Part shown: positions 27,779 to 36,254 of the stretch, piece by piece
How the letters are laid out: the number at the start of each line of letters is the position of its first letter
How positions within the stretch are numbered: position 1 is the stretch's first letter
Origin: Paeniglutamicibacter psychrophenolicus
GTDB lineage: Bacteria; Actinomycetota; Actinomycetes; Actinomycetales; Micrococcaceae
DNA length: 64,000 nucleotides
Direction: 5' to 3'
Assembly: GCF_030812255.1 (NCBI RefSeq)
Contig: NZ_JAUSSH010000001.1
Location: forward strand, 640,481-704,480
Position numbers and translations under genes: made by a program
The notes under the pieces: model-generated
Seen by the model: the letters and a program-made list of their open reading frames with translations, nothing else
Told to the model about the DNA's origin: nothing
Database searches by the model: none

Positions 27779-30538
27779 CTAGCCCCGTTCCCTGGGCGCG
27801 GGAACGTCGTTGATGATCCGGAATCCCAATTCCGCGTCGAATCCGTGGATCTCACGGGTGTCGAGCGCCGCCATGAAGGAGAGGATCTCCTTGGTGAACA
27901 CCTGTCCCGGGACCAGGATCGGGAATCCGGGCGGGTAGGGGGTCACGAACCCCGCGGAGACGATTTCCTCCCCGGCACGCACCCGGTCGATCAGTTCCTT
28001 CGGCATGATGTAGCCGCAGGCATCGTTCTTGTAGGTGGTGAAGTAAGCCGTGCGGATGTCCCCGTCGACGGTGTGCGCACCGCTGCGGTATTTGTCGGCG
28101 AAACGGCTGAAGTCGGGCAGCGGCGGGGGCGTGGCCAGCAGCCGGGCGGCCTTCGCCTGGCGGGCAGCCAGCGCGCGCGGGGACATCTCCGCCCGCTCGG
28201 TCTCGAAGTGCTCGGCAAGCTTGACCAACACATCGATCAGGTAGGCCACGGCGCTGCGCGAGGTCCCGATGTTGGTCATGAACAGGACGGTGTTCCGACT
28301 GGTCTTGTTGACCTGGATCCCGTGCAGGTCCATCAGGTACTTGTGCTTGAAGGTGTCCCCGTCCACGCCGGTGTTGCCGATGTGCAGGGTCAGCCGGCTG
28401 GGGTCCATGACGAACTCGTCGGTGCGCCAGGCCTCGTCCATCGCGGCGATCCCGTCGCGCAGCGGCATGGGACGGCGGGTTTCACGGTATTCCTCCGGGA
28501 TCAGATCGAGGGTGTTCAGCACCCGGAAGTACTTCTTGAGCAGCGGGTGGCGGGCCACGGCCTGGGCCACGGACAGGGCCAGATAGGCCTGGCGCTGCAC
28601 CAACTCGAAGCCCTCCAGTTCCGCCTGGCGGCGGCCGATGTCCAGCGAGGCCAGGATCTGGTAGTTCGGCGAGGTGGAGGTGTGCGTCATGTACGCGGCA
28701 TTGAACGTCACCTCGTTGAGGTGGCTGAAGTCCTCGTCGAAGATGTGGATCATTGAGCCCTGGCGCAGCGCCGTGAGCGTCTTGTGGGTGGACTGGGTGG
28801 CGTAGACGCGCAGCCGGGTTGCGTCCGGATCCGGCAGCAACCTGGTCCTGAGCCATGCCGCGTCGTCCACCGGCTCGCCGGTTTCCGGGTCGAAGAGGGC
28901 CGCCCGCTGGGCCTTGGCCCGTGCCCGGTAGGCGGGGTCCTTGAAGTTTGCCTGCAGCCGCGCGGCCGCGGCCATGGCGGTCCGCCGGCGGAAGATCGGG
29001 TGGAAGCCGGCGAAGGCGAACCAGGCCTCGTCCCAGAGGAAGACCAAATCGGGCTTGATGGCCAGGCATTCCTCCATCACCCGCTCGACGTCGTAGACGA
29101 TGCCGTCGAAGGTGCAGTTGGTCAGCGTGACCATCTTGACCTCGTCCAGCCGCCCGGCACGGCGGTAGTCAAGCAACATGGACTTGAGTGCCTTCAGCGG
29201 CACGGCCCCGTAGAACGCGTACTCGTTCAGCGGGTAGGCATCGACGTAGGCGACCTGCGCACCGGCAAGCATCAGGGCGTAGTGGTGCGACTTGTGGCAA
29301 TTTCGGTCGGCGATGACCACGTCCCCGGGGGCCAGGATCGACTGGTGCACGATCTTGTTGGCCGTGGAGGTGCCGTTGGTGACGAAGTAGGAGCGCCGCG
29401 CCCCGAAGGCTCGTGCGGCCAGGTCCTGGGCCCGTTTGATGGAGCCGTGCGGGTCCAATAGCGAATCCAGCCCCCCGGAGGTGGCCGAGGTCTCGGCGTG
29501 GAGCAGGTTCAGACCGTAGAACTCACCCATGTCCTTGATCCAGCGGGAATTGACCACCGATCCGCCGCGGGAGATGGGCAGGGCGTGGAATACCGCGGCG
29601 GGCTTGCGGCTATGGTGCTGCACGGCGTCGAAGAACGGGGTCTCGTAGCGTTCGGCAACCCCGCCCAGCAACGAGAGGTGCAGCTCCATGGACTCCTCGC
29701 GGCGGAAGAGCCGATTGAAGCGGCGGTTCGAGGACCCGGCCAGGTCTTCGATGGATACATCTGCCACCAGGTAGAGATCCAGTTCGGGGCGCAGCTCCTT
29801 GAGGGTGTCGGCCAGGGACAGGATGCGGGCCTTGGGCGTGAACTGCGGCAGCCCGGGGTCAAGGAGGCCGTCGAGGTACCGGCGCAGGTCCTCGCCGGGA
29901 CGGTTCCTGGCGGAGACGGCAAACCCTGGTCGAAGGATGCATGCCTGGATCGTGGGATTGAGCATCACCGCAATCAGGGCGTCCTCGAGGGACGGAACCA
30001 CGTTGACCTGGTACGTGAAGGCATCCGATTCCCGGCGCTGGCCGGCCATTTCCGCAAAGAGTTCCTCGCGCACCGTCTCGGAGATGTCGTCCACGACCAG
30101 GACCTCGAAGCGCGGCCGGCGGTCGGCCATCGGCGTCTGGTCGTTGGGCTGGGCCTCGGGATCGAGGTCGGTGGCCCGGTCATCGACCTCGTGCCTGAAG
30201 CGGGCGAAGCCGCGGGTGACCGGTTCCACCAGGTCCAGGGCGGCGGGGTAGTCGCCGTCCTCGATGCGGGCGCGCAGCGTCGCCAGGTGGGCCTTGCCCG
30301 GCACCGCCCAATAGGGCTCGATGGCTTCGAGGACGTTGAGCTTGCGATTGACCTCGACCAGCATTTGCTGGTGGGCCGCTGTCACGCCTTTGCCCGGGGT
30401 GGCCAGTGCCGTGAGCTGCTTGGAGCCGTAGCCCAGGAATTCCCAGGCATCGGTGCGCAGTCGCCACACGCTGGAGGGTGTGGCATAGGGGGTGGCATCA
30501 ATTTTCGCCAGTGGCGCTGTCACGTCTGTTCCAATCAT
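27779..30538 (-). CDS. Orn/Lys/Arg decarboxylase-family PLP enzyme
   Basis: 919 residues, longer than the usual 710-790 of fold-I decarboxylases. N-terminal ~130 residues are an unassigned helical part; next comes a response-regulator-like wing (FEVLVVDDISETVREELF, PSLEDALIAVMLNPTI); then the PLP core with SYFVTNGTSTANKIV, the DEAWFAFAGFHP cofactor aspartate, and Lys586 in STHKTLTALRQGSMIH. The C-terminal domain contains YPPGFPILVPGQ. It decarboxylates lysine, ornithine or arginine to a diamine. The ATG at 30538 was chosen over an upstream frame extension that would overlap the serine hydrolase gene. It is the last gene of a minus-strand group of three. Confidence 0.85.
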   Translation of the reverse strand: MIGTDVTAPLAKIDATPYATPSSVWRLRTDAWEFLGYGSKQLTALATPGKGVTAAHQQMLVEVNRKLNVLEAIEPYWAVPGKAHLATLRARIEDGDYPAALDLVEPVTRGFARFRHEVDDRATDLDPEAQPNDQTPMADRRPRFEVLVVDDISETVREELFAEMAGQRRESDAFTYQVNVVPSLEDALIAVMLNPTIQACILRPGFAVSARNRPGEDLRRYLDGLLDPGLPQFTPKARILSLADTLKELRPELDLYLVADVSIEDLAGSSNRRFNRLFRREESMELHLSLLGGVAERYETPFFDAVQHHSRKPAAVFHALPISRGGSVVNSRWIKDMGEFYGLNLLHAETSATSGGLDSLLDPHGSIKRAQDLAARAFGARRSYFVTNGTSTANKIVHQSILAPGDVVIADRNCHKSHHYALMLAGAQVAYVDAYPLNEYAFYGAVPLKALKSMLLDYRRAGRLDEVKMVTLTNCTFDGIVYDVERVMEECLAIKPDLVFLWDEAWFAFAGFHPIFRRRTAMAAAARLQANFKDPAYRARAKAQRAALFDPETGEPVDDAAWLRTRLLPDPDATRLRVYATQSTHKTLTALRQGSMIHIFDEDFSHLNEVTFNAAYMTHTSTSPNYQILASLDIGRRQAELEGFELVQRQAYLALSVAQAVARHPLLKKYFRVLNTLDLIPEEYRETRRPMPLRDGIAAMDEAWRTDEFVMDPSRLTLHIGNTGVDGDTFKHKYLMDLHGIQVNKTSRNTVLFMTNIGTSRSAVAYLIDVLVKLAEHFETERAEMSPRALAARQAKAARLLATPPPLPDFSRFADKYRSGAHTVDGDIRTAYFTTYKNDACGYIMPKELIDRVRAGEEIVSAGFVTPYPPGFPILVPGQVFTKEILSFMAALDTREIHGFDAELGFRIINDVPAPRERG

Positions 30539-30566
30539 CGGGTGTGCCCGTTTCGGGCAGCACAAG

Positions 30567-31853
30567 TCAGGCTGATGTTCTGGGTTCGCTGTCGGCGGGC
30601 AGCGGGTGTTCCCGCCCCGGGACGGCGAACAGCGGCAGGAACGCCTGGGATGCCGCCGGGGTTTCCGAAGACAGCAGCGCGGCAATCGCGTCGAAGGCAC
30701 GCAAGGTGCCAAAGAGCTTGGCCGCATCCTGCGGCAGCGGCCAGCTCGACAACTTCACGGCGACCACCTGGGCGGGCCGGTTGATGTAGACCATCTGCCC
30801 GTGGATGCCCAGGCAGAGCAATACGTCGTTCCCCTCGTAGGGGAACCACATCTGGTTGCGATACATCCCCCCGGGCATGCGGTTGTCGCCCGGGCTTTGG
30901 GCAAAGGCAACCCTGGAGTCCGGGGCCCCCGCCAGGGTTTCGTGGATCCACTTGCGGGAGAGCACGCGCTCGCCGGTGGGGGAGGTGCCCTCGTTCAGGA
31001 AGAGGCTGCCGAAGCGGGCCATATCACGCAGCGTGGCGTTGATCCCGCCGTCGAACATGCCGGTGCCGTATTGGTCGATCCCGATCGAGGCATCGAACTC
31101 GGCCCCCAGCTTGCCCCACACCAGGTGCGAGAGCAGCATGGGCATCGGGGCGCCGGCGGCAGCCTCGCAGACCCACCCGAGCATGTCGGACTCGCAGGAG
31201 CGGTACTCGAATACCCCTCCGTGTTCCCATTTCCGGCGCAGCGTCATCAAGAAGGTGTACATCCCGATCGGGCCCGCCGAGTCGGGATCGGCCCAGCCGA
31301 TCGCCTGCTCGAGCATCCGCACCTCGGCCCGGGGGTCAAGGTAGTCTTCCGAGAACTCGATGCCCGAGCGCATGTCCAGCAGGTGGCGCACCGTTGCCCC
31401 GTCATAGCCGGTGCCGGACAAGGCCGGAAGGTAGCTGGTCAACGGGGCTTCGGGGTCCAACAGCCCCGAGTCGCACAGCGACCCGGCCACCGTTCCAACC
31501 AAAGACTTGCTGACCGACATCAGCAGGTGCGGGGCCGCGGCGGACATGGTGCCGAAATACTGCTCGGCAAGCACCGTCCCGCGGTGCACCAGCATCCACC
31601 CGTCGGTATCGGTGGTGGCCATGACCGAGCCGACGCTCATCGGCGGTTCATCGGGCCAGGCGGCGGGAATGGGAATCGAATCCAGGTCGCGCAGTGCCAC
31701 GGGAAGCACGGAGGCCGGGCCCTGTCCGCGCGAGATCATCGCGGTGGGCAGGAAATCGGCGATGTGCTGGAACGACCAACGAACGTTCTGGGGCAATTGC
31801 CAGTTCTTCATGTCGATGTCCGGGTTGCCGTGCTCAAGGTTTGTGCCGTCCAT
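30567..31853 (-). CDS. NylB-like serine hydrolase (beta-lactamase fold)
   Basis: 428 residues, class C beta-lactamase/6-aminohexanoate-dimer hydrolase family. The active-site Ser113-x-x-Lys116 is in HLLMSVSKSLVGT, an almost exact match to NylB of Arthrobacter/Flavobacterium nylon-oligomer degraders (Ser112/Lys115 there). Tyr217 in FEYRSCESDMLGW corresponds to the catalytic tyrosine, and SEDYLDP with Tyr171 to the substrate-site tyrosine. GIHGQMVYINR and VKLSSWP near the end also match. It probably cleaves a linear amide. AAGGAA precedes the ATG. No signal peptide, so cytoplasmic. It lies between the ATP-grasp and decarboxylase genes, 28 bases from the latter. Confidence 0.87.
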   Translation of the reverse strand: MDGTNLEHGNPDIDMKNWQLPQNVRWSFQHIADFLPTAMISRGQGPASVLPVALRDLDSIPIPAAWPDEPPMSVGSVMATTDTDGWMLVHRGTVLAEQYFGTMSAAAPHLLMSVSKSLVGTVAGSLCDSGLLDPEAPLTSYLPALSGTGYDGATVRHLLDMRSGIEFSEDYLDPRAEVRMLEQAIGWADPDSAGPIGMYTFLMTLRRKWEHGGVFEYRSCESDMLGWVCEAAAGAPMPMLLSHLVWGKLGAEFDASIGIDQYGTGMFDGGINATLRDMARFGSLFLNEGTSPTGERVLSRKWIHETLAGAPDSRVAFAQSPGDNRMPGGMYRNQMWFPYEGNDVLLCLGIHGQMVYINRPAQVVAVKLSSWPLPQDAAKLFGTLRAFDAIAALLSSETPAASQAFLPLFAVPGREHPLPADSEPRTSA

Positions 31854-31928
31854 GACTGGTTCCTTCCGTGGCCGCAACGGTGCGGCTTCTTCGTTGCCGC
31901 GCGCCGGCGGCGGATGCAGGTCCGCGGG

Positions 31929-31952
31929 GGTGCGGCATCTGCATGCCGCACC
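31929..31952. terminator. Hairpin after the ATP-grasp gene
   Basis: GGTGCGGCAT and ATGCCGCACC with a four-base loop, in the 121-base gap between the ATP-grasp stop and the hydrolase start. No T-tract; may only attenuate or stabilise the message. Confidence 0.4.
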
Positions 31953-31974
31953 ACCCTATGGAATTATTCGGACC

Positions 31975-34593
31975 CTACCACTGGGACTTCACACCGAGGG
32001 GCTCCGACCCGTGCGGCCGCGCGCCCTCGCCCAGCGGCATGCCGGTGAAGCCGGCACGCAGGCAGTCGATGAAGTGCTGAGCCCTGATGTTCAGCTTCGG
32101 GGCACCGTTCCTGTCGACCTGCAGCCGCCCCTTGGTGACCAGGATTCCCAGGTCCGCGCCCTTCCAGCGGTAGTCGCCGGGGCCGTAGATGCGCAGGAAG
32201 AACGCCTCGGACTCGTTTTGCAGCATGTGCCAGTCCAGGGCCGCCCGGTTGAAGACCATCGCGCCGTTGGCGTCCAGGTAGTACTGGCCGGTGGCCGGGG
32301 TGGCGGTGAGCAGCTCGACGGTATCGGAGGTCTCCTTGATGATCATCTGGCTCCAGGTGTCGGCCCCGGAGAGCGCCTCCCAACGCTTGTTGACCTCATC
32401 GATGTCCAGCTCGAATTCCACGTCCATGTATTCAAGCAGGTGGAAGAGGAACAGCGGCACATCCGCATAGGCGCCGGCGGTGACGTTGGTGATAGCCGAT
32501 GCCCCGGAAATGCGCGGGTTCAATTCACCGAGGTAGACCTCGTCGCTGTCGACGTCAACGAGCACGTCGACCTCGAAGAATCCGCGGTAGCCTTCCTTGG
32601 CGAGGCGGCCGCCCATGCGCTTGACAAGATCGGTGGCCAGTGCGCGCTGCCGGTCGGTGAGCACGTCGGGGTGCATTTCGTTGCCGCACCAGCCGCCCGG
32701 GTAGGGAGTGAGGTCGTCGTGCCCGGCCAGCTCGGTGAGGAACGGGCCCACCACGGTTCCCGAGCGGGTGAGCACAGCCTCGACGGCCAACGGCAGGTTG
32801 TTGATCCGGCGCATGACCTTGATGTCCTCGCCGACGATTTGCGCGCTGTGCTCGTCCCAGTCCGACTCGGTGTTGATGAAGAAGGTGGTCTTGCCGGAAT
32901 CCCCGTAGGGGGTCTGGACGACCAGTTCGTCGCCGAGCCCGGCCGCGTCGGCCTCGGCTCGCAGGGTCTTCCAGTCGGAGCCCTCGGTCAAGATGTTGGG
33001 CACGGAGGCCACACCGGCCTCGTTGCCCAGGCGGGTGGTGACGATCTTGGAATCGAGCCGGCTGCGAAGTGCGGCCGCGGGCAGGATCAGGTCATAACCC
33101 AGCTCGTCGCATATCTGCTGGGTTTCCTCGTCGAAGAAGACCATGGCGACCTTCGGGCGCACGCCGGGACTCAGGTCCTTGCCCATGCGGGCACGGACCT
33201 CGGGGTTCAGCAGGAGCCAGTTGTTTATTTCCTCGCCGGAGTTGAACACCCGGTAGGGCTTGTCCACGGGGGTGAACACGCGCGGGTGCGCCCCGTCCCA
33301 GGCATCGTAGTAGCTGATGTAGGTGAAGTTCCGGACCCAGCGGTCCAGCCCCAAGAGGTTGAACGGGGTGGCTCCAATGAAGAAGATCGGCACGTCATTG
33401 GTGCGGAAGAAGTGCCGGACCTCGGAGATGTTGTGCAACGTGTGCGGAATCGACTCCGCGGGGACCGCAGCGGCGAACGCGGCGTCGGTGCCGATGGTTG
33501 CCTCCGGCGCCTCGGGCCCGGTCGGGAGGGCACGCGGCAAGGTGGTCGCCGCTGTCTGCTTGGCAGTGGTCGCCGCTCGCTGCTGTGGCACCGCCGGGGT
33601 CTTCGCCGAGGAAGGTTCCTTCGCAGTCGCCGACATGCTCTTGGCCGTGGTCTTGGCCTTGGCCGACGCAGGGCTCTTCTTGGTTTCCGCTTGCTTGGCG
33701 AGGGTCGCCTTGCGCGCACCTGCCGGTTTGGAAGCCACGGCGGGTGCAGACTTCGGGGCGGACATCTCCGGAGCTGCGGTTTCCGCAGCGGTCGCCGCCT
33801 TGGCGGTGTCCGTTGTTGCAGTCTTGGCCGGGGCGGGGTTCTTCTTGGTTTCCGCTCGCGTGGAAACGGTTGCCTTGGGCGCCACAGCGGCTGCGGAGGC
33901 CGGGGCGGATTCCGCAGGAGCTGCGGTTTGGGCAGCCTCCGACGTCTTGGCGGCGGACGCGGTTGCCGGGCCGTCCGGTTTTGCGGCGGTGGGCTTGGTC
34001 GCCGGGACAGCGGCCTGGTCCTTGGTGGTTCCCGTCGTGGCCGCCGACTTGATGGCGGTGGGCGCCTGCGCCATGGAGTTGGCCTCAGAAGTTTGCTTGA
34101 TTGGGTCGTTGGCCTTCTGTGTTGCCGGTTTTGTGGAGGATTGCTTGGCGGGCTCGGTGGACTTGCCCAGCAATGCGGAACCGGTGGAGGTCTTGGTTTC
34201 GGCGGCGTCCTTGGTGGCACCACCTGCCGGTTTTGCCGCCAGCTTTTCAAAGGCGGCTGTCGCAGCGTTCGAGCGTCCTGTGCCTTGGGCAGCGGGCTTG
34301 GTGGCTGGCTTCACGGCCGGCGTGGCCGCGGCCTTGGCGGCCTTGGCCGGATTCACCGCGGTGGGCACAGCCGCGCCCGAGACCGCCGGCTTGACAGCCG
34401 CCGCCGGCCGCGGTGCCGGTGCCTGCTTCGAACCTTCGGGCGTATTCGGGCTGGCAGCAGCCGTGCCGGTCTTCTTCGGGGCAGGGCTTTTTGCAACCGT
34501 GCTCGTACTTGAAGAGGATTTGGCCACCGTCGTGGTGGTCTGGCTCCGCAGCAGAGTTTCCTTGCCGCCAGACTTGTTCGCATTCGCGGTCAT
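31975..34593 (-). CDS. ATP-grasp enzyme with long Ala/Lys/Thr/Pro-rich N-terminal tail
   Basis: 872 residues in two unlike parts. Residues ~1-390 are low-complexity, rich in Ala, Lys, Thr, Pro and Ser with repeated KxAA/AKxA patterns like histone H1 or AlgP tails, and are probably disordered and basic. Residues ~390-872 form an ATP-grasp domain of the biotin-carboxylase-like type: LVVQTPYGDSGKTTFFI (phosphate loop), GEDIKVMRRINNLPLAVEAV, GYRGFFEVDVLVD and YLGELNPRISGASAIT (metal-binding E-x-N). Such enzymes join a carboxylate to an amine through an acyl phosphate. AAGGAG precedes the ATG at 34593. The substrate is unknown; downstream genes encode an amide hydrolase and a diamine-forming decarboxylase. 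Confidence 0.8.
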   Translation of the reverse strand: MTANANKSGGKETLLRSQTTTTVAKSSSSTSTVAKSPAPKKTGTAAASPNTPEGSKQAPAPRPAAAVKPAVSGAAVPTAVNPAKAAKAAATPAVKPATKPAAQGTGRSNAATAAFEKLAAKPAGGATKDAAETKTSTGSALLGKSTEPAKQSSTKPATQKANDPIKQTSEANSMAQAPTAIKSAATTGTTKDQAAVPATKPTAAKPDGPATASAAKTSEAAQTAAPAESAPASAAAVAPKATVSTRAETKKNPAPAKTATTDTAKAATAAETAAPEMSAPKSAPAVASKPAGARKATLAKQAETKKSPASAKAKTTAKSMSATAKEPSSAKTPAVPQQRAATTAKQTAATTLPRALPTGPEAPEATIGTDAAFAAAVPAESIPHTLHNISEVRHFFRTNDVPIFFIGATPFNLLGLDRWVRNFTYISYYDAWDGAHPRVFTPVDKPYRVFNSGEEINNWLLLNPEVRARMGKDLSPGVRPKVAMVFFDEETQQICDELGYDLILPAAALRSRLDSKIVTTRLGNEAGVASVPNILTEGSDWKTLRAEADAAGLGDELVVQTPYGDSGKTTFFINTESDWDEHSAQIVGEDIKVMRRINNLPLAVEAVLTRSGTVVGPFLTELAGHDDLTPYPGGWCGNEMHPDVLTDRQRALATDLVKRMGGRLAKEGYRGFFEVDVLVDVDSDEVYLGELNPRISGASAITNVTAGAYADVPLFLFHLLEYMDVEFELDIDEVNKRWEALSGADTWSQMIIKETSDTVELLTATPATGQYYLDANGAMVFNRAALDWHMLQNESEAFFLRIYGPGDYRWKGADLGILVTKGRLQVDRNGAPKLNIRAQHFIDCLRAGFTGMPLGEGARPHGSEPLGVKSQW

Positions 34594-35301
34594 TTTCCTG
34601 CTCCTTCCGTCGTTACTTGGTCGAATCCGACAGAGGCAGGTAGTTCCGCGGCGCCGTGTTCCCGAGCATTCCGGTCTAGTCCGGAATGCCCAGGAATATG
34701 GCACCAAGGTGAGAACCAACCCCCAAGACCGAATTACACACACAGGTGCGTAATGGTCGTTTCGGATTCACCATTTCAATGATCAAGTTCAGCAAACGTA
34801 GTGCGGAAAAGTGAATTGCGCGTGTACGGAAGGTGATTGTGACACGTGCCACGAACGAACGAATCCCGGAACGGACGACTGGCGCGACGGGCGAGCCAGC
34901 GTGCGCAATGAGTGGCATCGCAAGTCGGGAGACGGTGACGGGGCAGCCTCCATATATTCCGCGAATTCATGGGCGACATGGACCAATGCAAGTTTTAACA
35001 GCTACTGCCGGCTCGCCGCGCTCATCCTTTCCCGGCGGGGGGTGGTCCGTTGATGCATCGCGGAATAAAATCAATCGCAAAGATTTGGGGTCAACTAGAA
35101 GACTTCCGATTATTACCTTCGGTGTCGTTTTGTGTAATGCCGGTTGCGGAGGTCCGCCAATGCTGCAGAGGTCCATTTAATATACGATCCGAGATACAAT
35201 TGAATTACCCGCGGGAAACCTACCGATCGGTATTTCGTATCGAGGTGGATGTCGGGCCAAAATAAGCCGATAAGGACATTTTTCGGATTCTTGAGCTGGT
35301 A
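34594..35301. other. AT-richer region without convincing genes
   Basis: 708 bases with clearly lower GC than its surroundings, especially 35050-35310. Small open frames exist on both strands but none has a ribosome site plus plausible composition. It holds the upstream region of the ATP-grasp gene and the palindrome TACCGATCGGTA at 35221-35232, plus TACCCGCGGGAA-like symmetry just before it. Could be a horizontally acquired scar, a regulatory region or an unrecognised RNA. Confidence 0.55.
35221..35232. promoter_or_regulatory. Palindrome TACCGATCGGTA
   Basis: Perfect 12-bp palindrome within AT-rich DNA, of the kind bound by TetR-family repressors. It is not close to a start codon of a recognised gene, so its role is open. 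Confidence 0.3.
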
Positions 35302-35901
35302 TTAATTACTTATTTGAAGCGATTGATATTCCATGAACGTAAGTTGGTCGTCCCGCTGGCGGCCAGCACCCGGAACCCACCGCTGCAATTCCTCCAGAAG
35401 TGCCGCTGAATGGGCTGCCGCATCGGTGATGCCGAGGAATGCGTGGGTGATGATGCGATCGCGCACAACCAGGGTGCTGCGGACGTGGAGCAGCTCGCCG
35501 TCGAAGCCGAAGGTCGGCAGGCCGCACGCGGTGGCCAGCACGAAGCCGGGATCCGAAAGCAGCGGGTAGGGCAGGTGCAGGCGTTCGGCGGCCTCACGCT
35601 GGTAGTCCGTGTCTTGGCTTGACAGGCCCAGGATGCGGTAACCGATTGACCCGTAGTCGGCGGCGAGGTCGCGGAATTCGCAGGCTTCGGCCGTGCAGCC
35701 CTTGGCACCCGGGACCATCGACCATTCGGGCGGTTCCACACGGTCCGGGCGTCCGGTGCGCGGATAGATGAACAGCACGAAGTTGCCGGTGGCGAAATCC
35801 ATGGGGCCCATGACCTCCCCGGTGGTTGACGGCAAGGCGAGCAACGGGAATTGCTCTCCGAGCAGGTGCTCGGCGGGGATGGTTGGGGGCATGTCCATCA
35901 T
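35302..35901 (-). CDS. Peroxiredoxin (AhpC/TSA, BCP-like)
   Basis: About 199 residues from the ATG at 35901 (an ATG at 35898 or a GTG at 35961 are alternatives; ribosome sites are weak). Thioredoxin fold with FVLFIYPRTGRP and then GCTAEACEFRDLAADYG, matching the BCP-type peroxidatic Cys and a second Cys five residues later that may resolve the disulfide. About a dozen extra residues lie between the beta strand and the GCT motif compared with BCP. It reduces peroxides with thiols. Its stop lies at the edge of the AT-rich region, and it is divergent from the SbnA-like operon. Confidence 0.82.
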   Translation of the reverse strand: MMDMPPTIPAEHLLGEQFPLLALPSTTGEVMGPMDFATGNFVLFIYPRTGRPDRVEPPEWSMVPGAKGCTAEACEFRDLAADYGSIGYRILGLSSQDTDYQREAAERLHLPYPLLSDPGFVLATACGLPTFGFDGELLHVRSTLVVRDRIITHAFLGITDAAAHSAALLEELQRWVPGAGRQRDDQLTFMEYQSLQISN

Positions 35902-36254
35902 CTTGCCACGCCGGGCGCCGGCGGCAGCCGTTGACGGCTTGCCTGCAACTGCCCCCGCCACACGGCTTGGTGCGTCCGGAACCGGCGCCGGGCCAACCTC
36001 CGGCCACGTCGGACACCTGCTTTGTACGAGTTTCCCGGGGAAAGTCGATTCCGTCGATATTTCCTGTTCAGAACCTGCACCCCGCTCCTAGACTGGCCTC
36101 AGCCTTAACCCGCCGCTACGGGTACGTTCGTGATGTCGGTTTCGGCGTTCCCCACGCCGGGGCGCAACGCCGGATGGCCCCGGTTCCAGCCAGGTCCCTT
36201 CCGTTCCAAGGTCGCCGGGCGGATGATCTGACCAACCAGATACAAGGAGCGAAC
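35902..36254. other. Divergent intergenic region upstream of the SbnA-like gene
   Basis: 353 bases without a convincing gene. It includes a candidate promoter at 36067-36094 and the direct repeat GTCGAT-TCC-GTCGAT near 36045-36060. No clear iron (IdeR) box was found. Confidence 0.5.
36067..36094 (+). promoter_or_regulatory. Candidate promoter of the SbnA-like operon
   Basis: TTCAGA (36067-36072) and TAGACT (36089-36094), 16-base spacing; the -10 is a common actinobacterial form. About 160 bases upstream of the start codon. Confidence 0.35.

Noticed and set aside
27779..30727. Decarboxylase start further upstream (982 residues)
   Set aside because: The extra 63 residues are Arg/Pro/Cys-rich, overlap the serine hydrolase gene and lack family similarity.
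33323..34753. 476-codon open frame opposite the ATP-grasp tail, with hydrophobic stretches
   Set aside because: It mirrors the Ala/Lys/Thr repeats of the real gene; the hydrophobic look follows from the reverse complement of Ala/Thr/Lys codons, and there is no ribosome site.
34811..35265. Two small open frames (80 and 71 codons) in the AT-rich gap
   Set aside because: No ribosome sites, no codon bias of the genome and no recognisable motif.
35962..36254. IdeR iron box before the SbnA-like operon
   Set aside because: A partial AGCCTTAACC resemblance near 36100 has too many mismatches to the 19-bp consensus.
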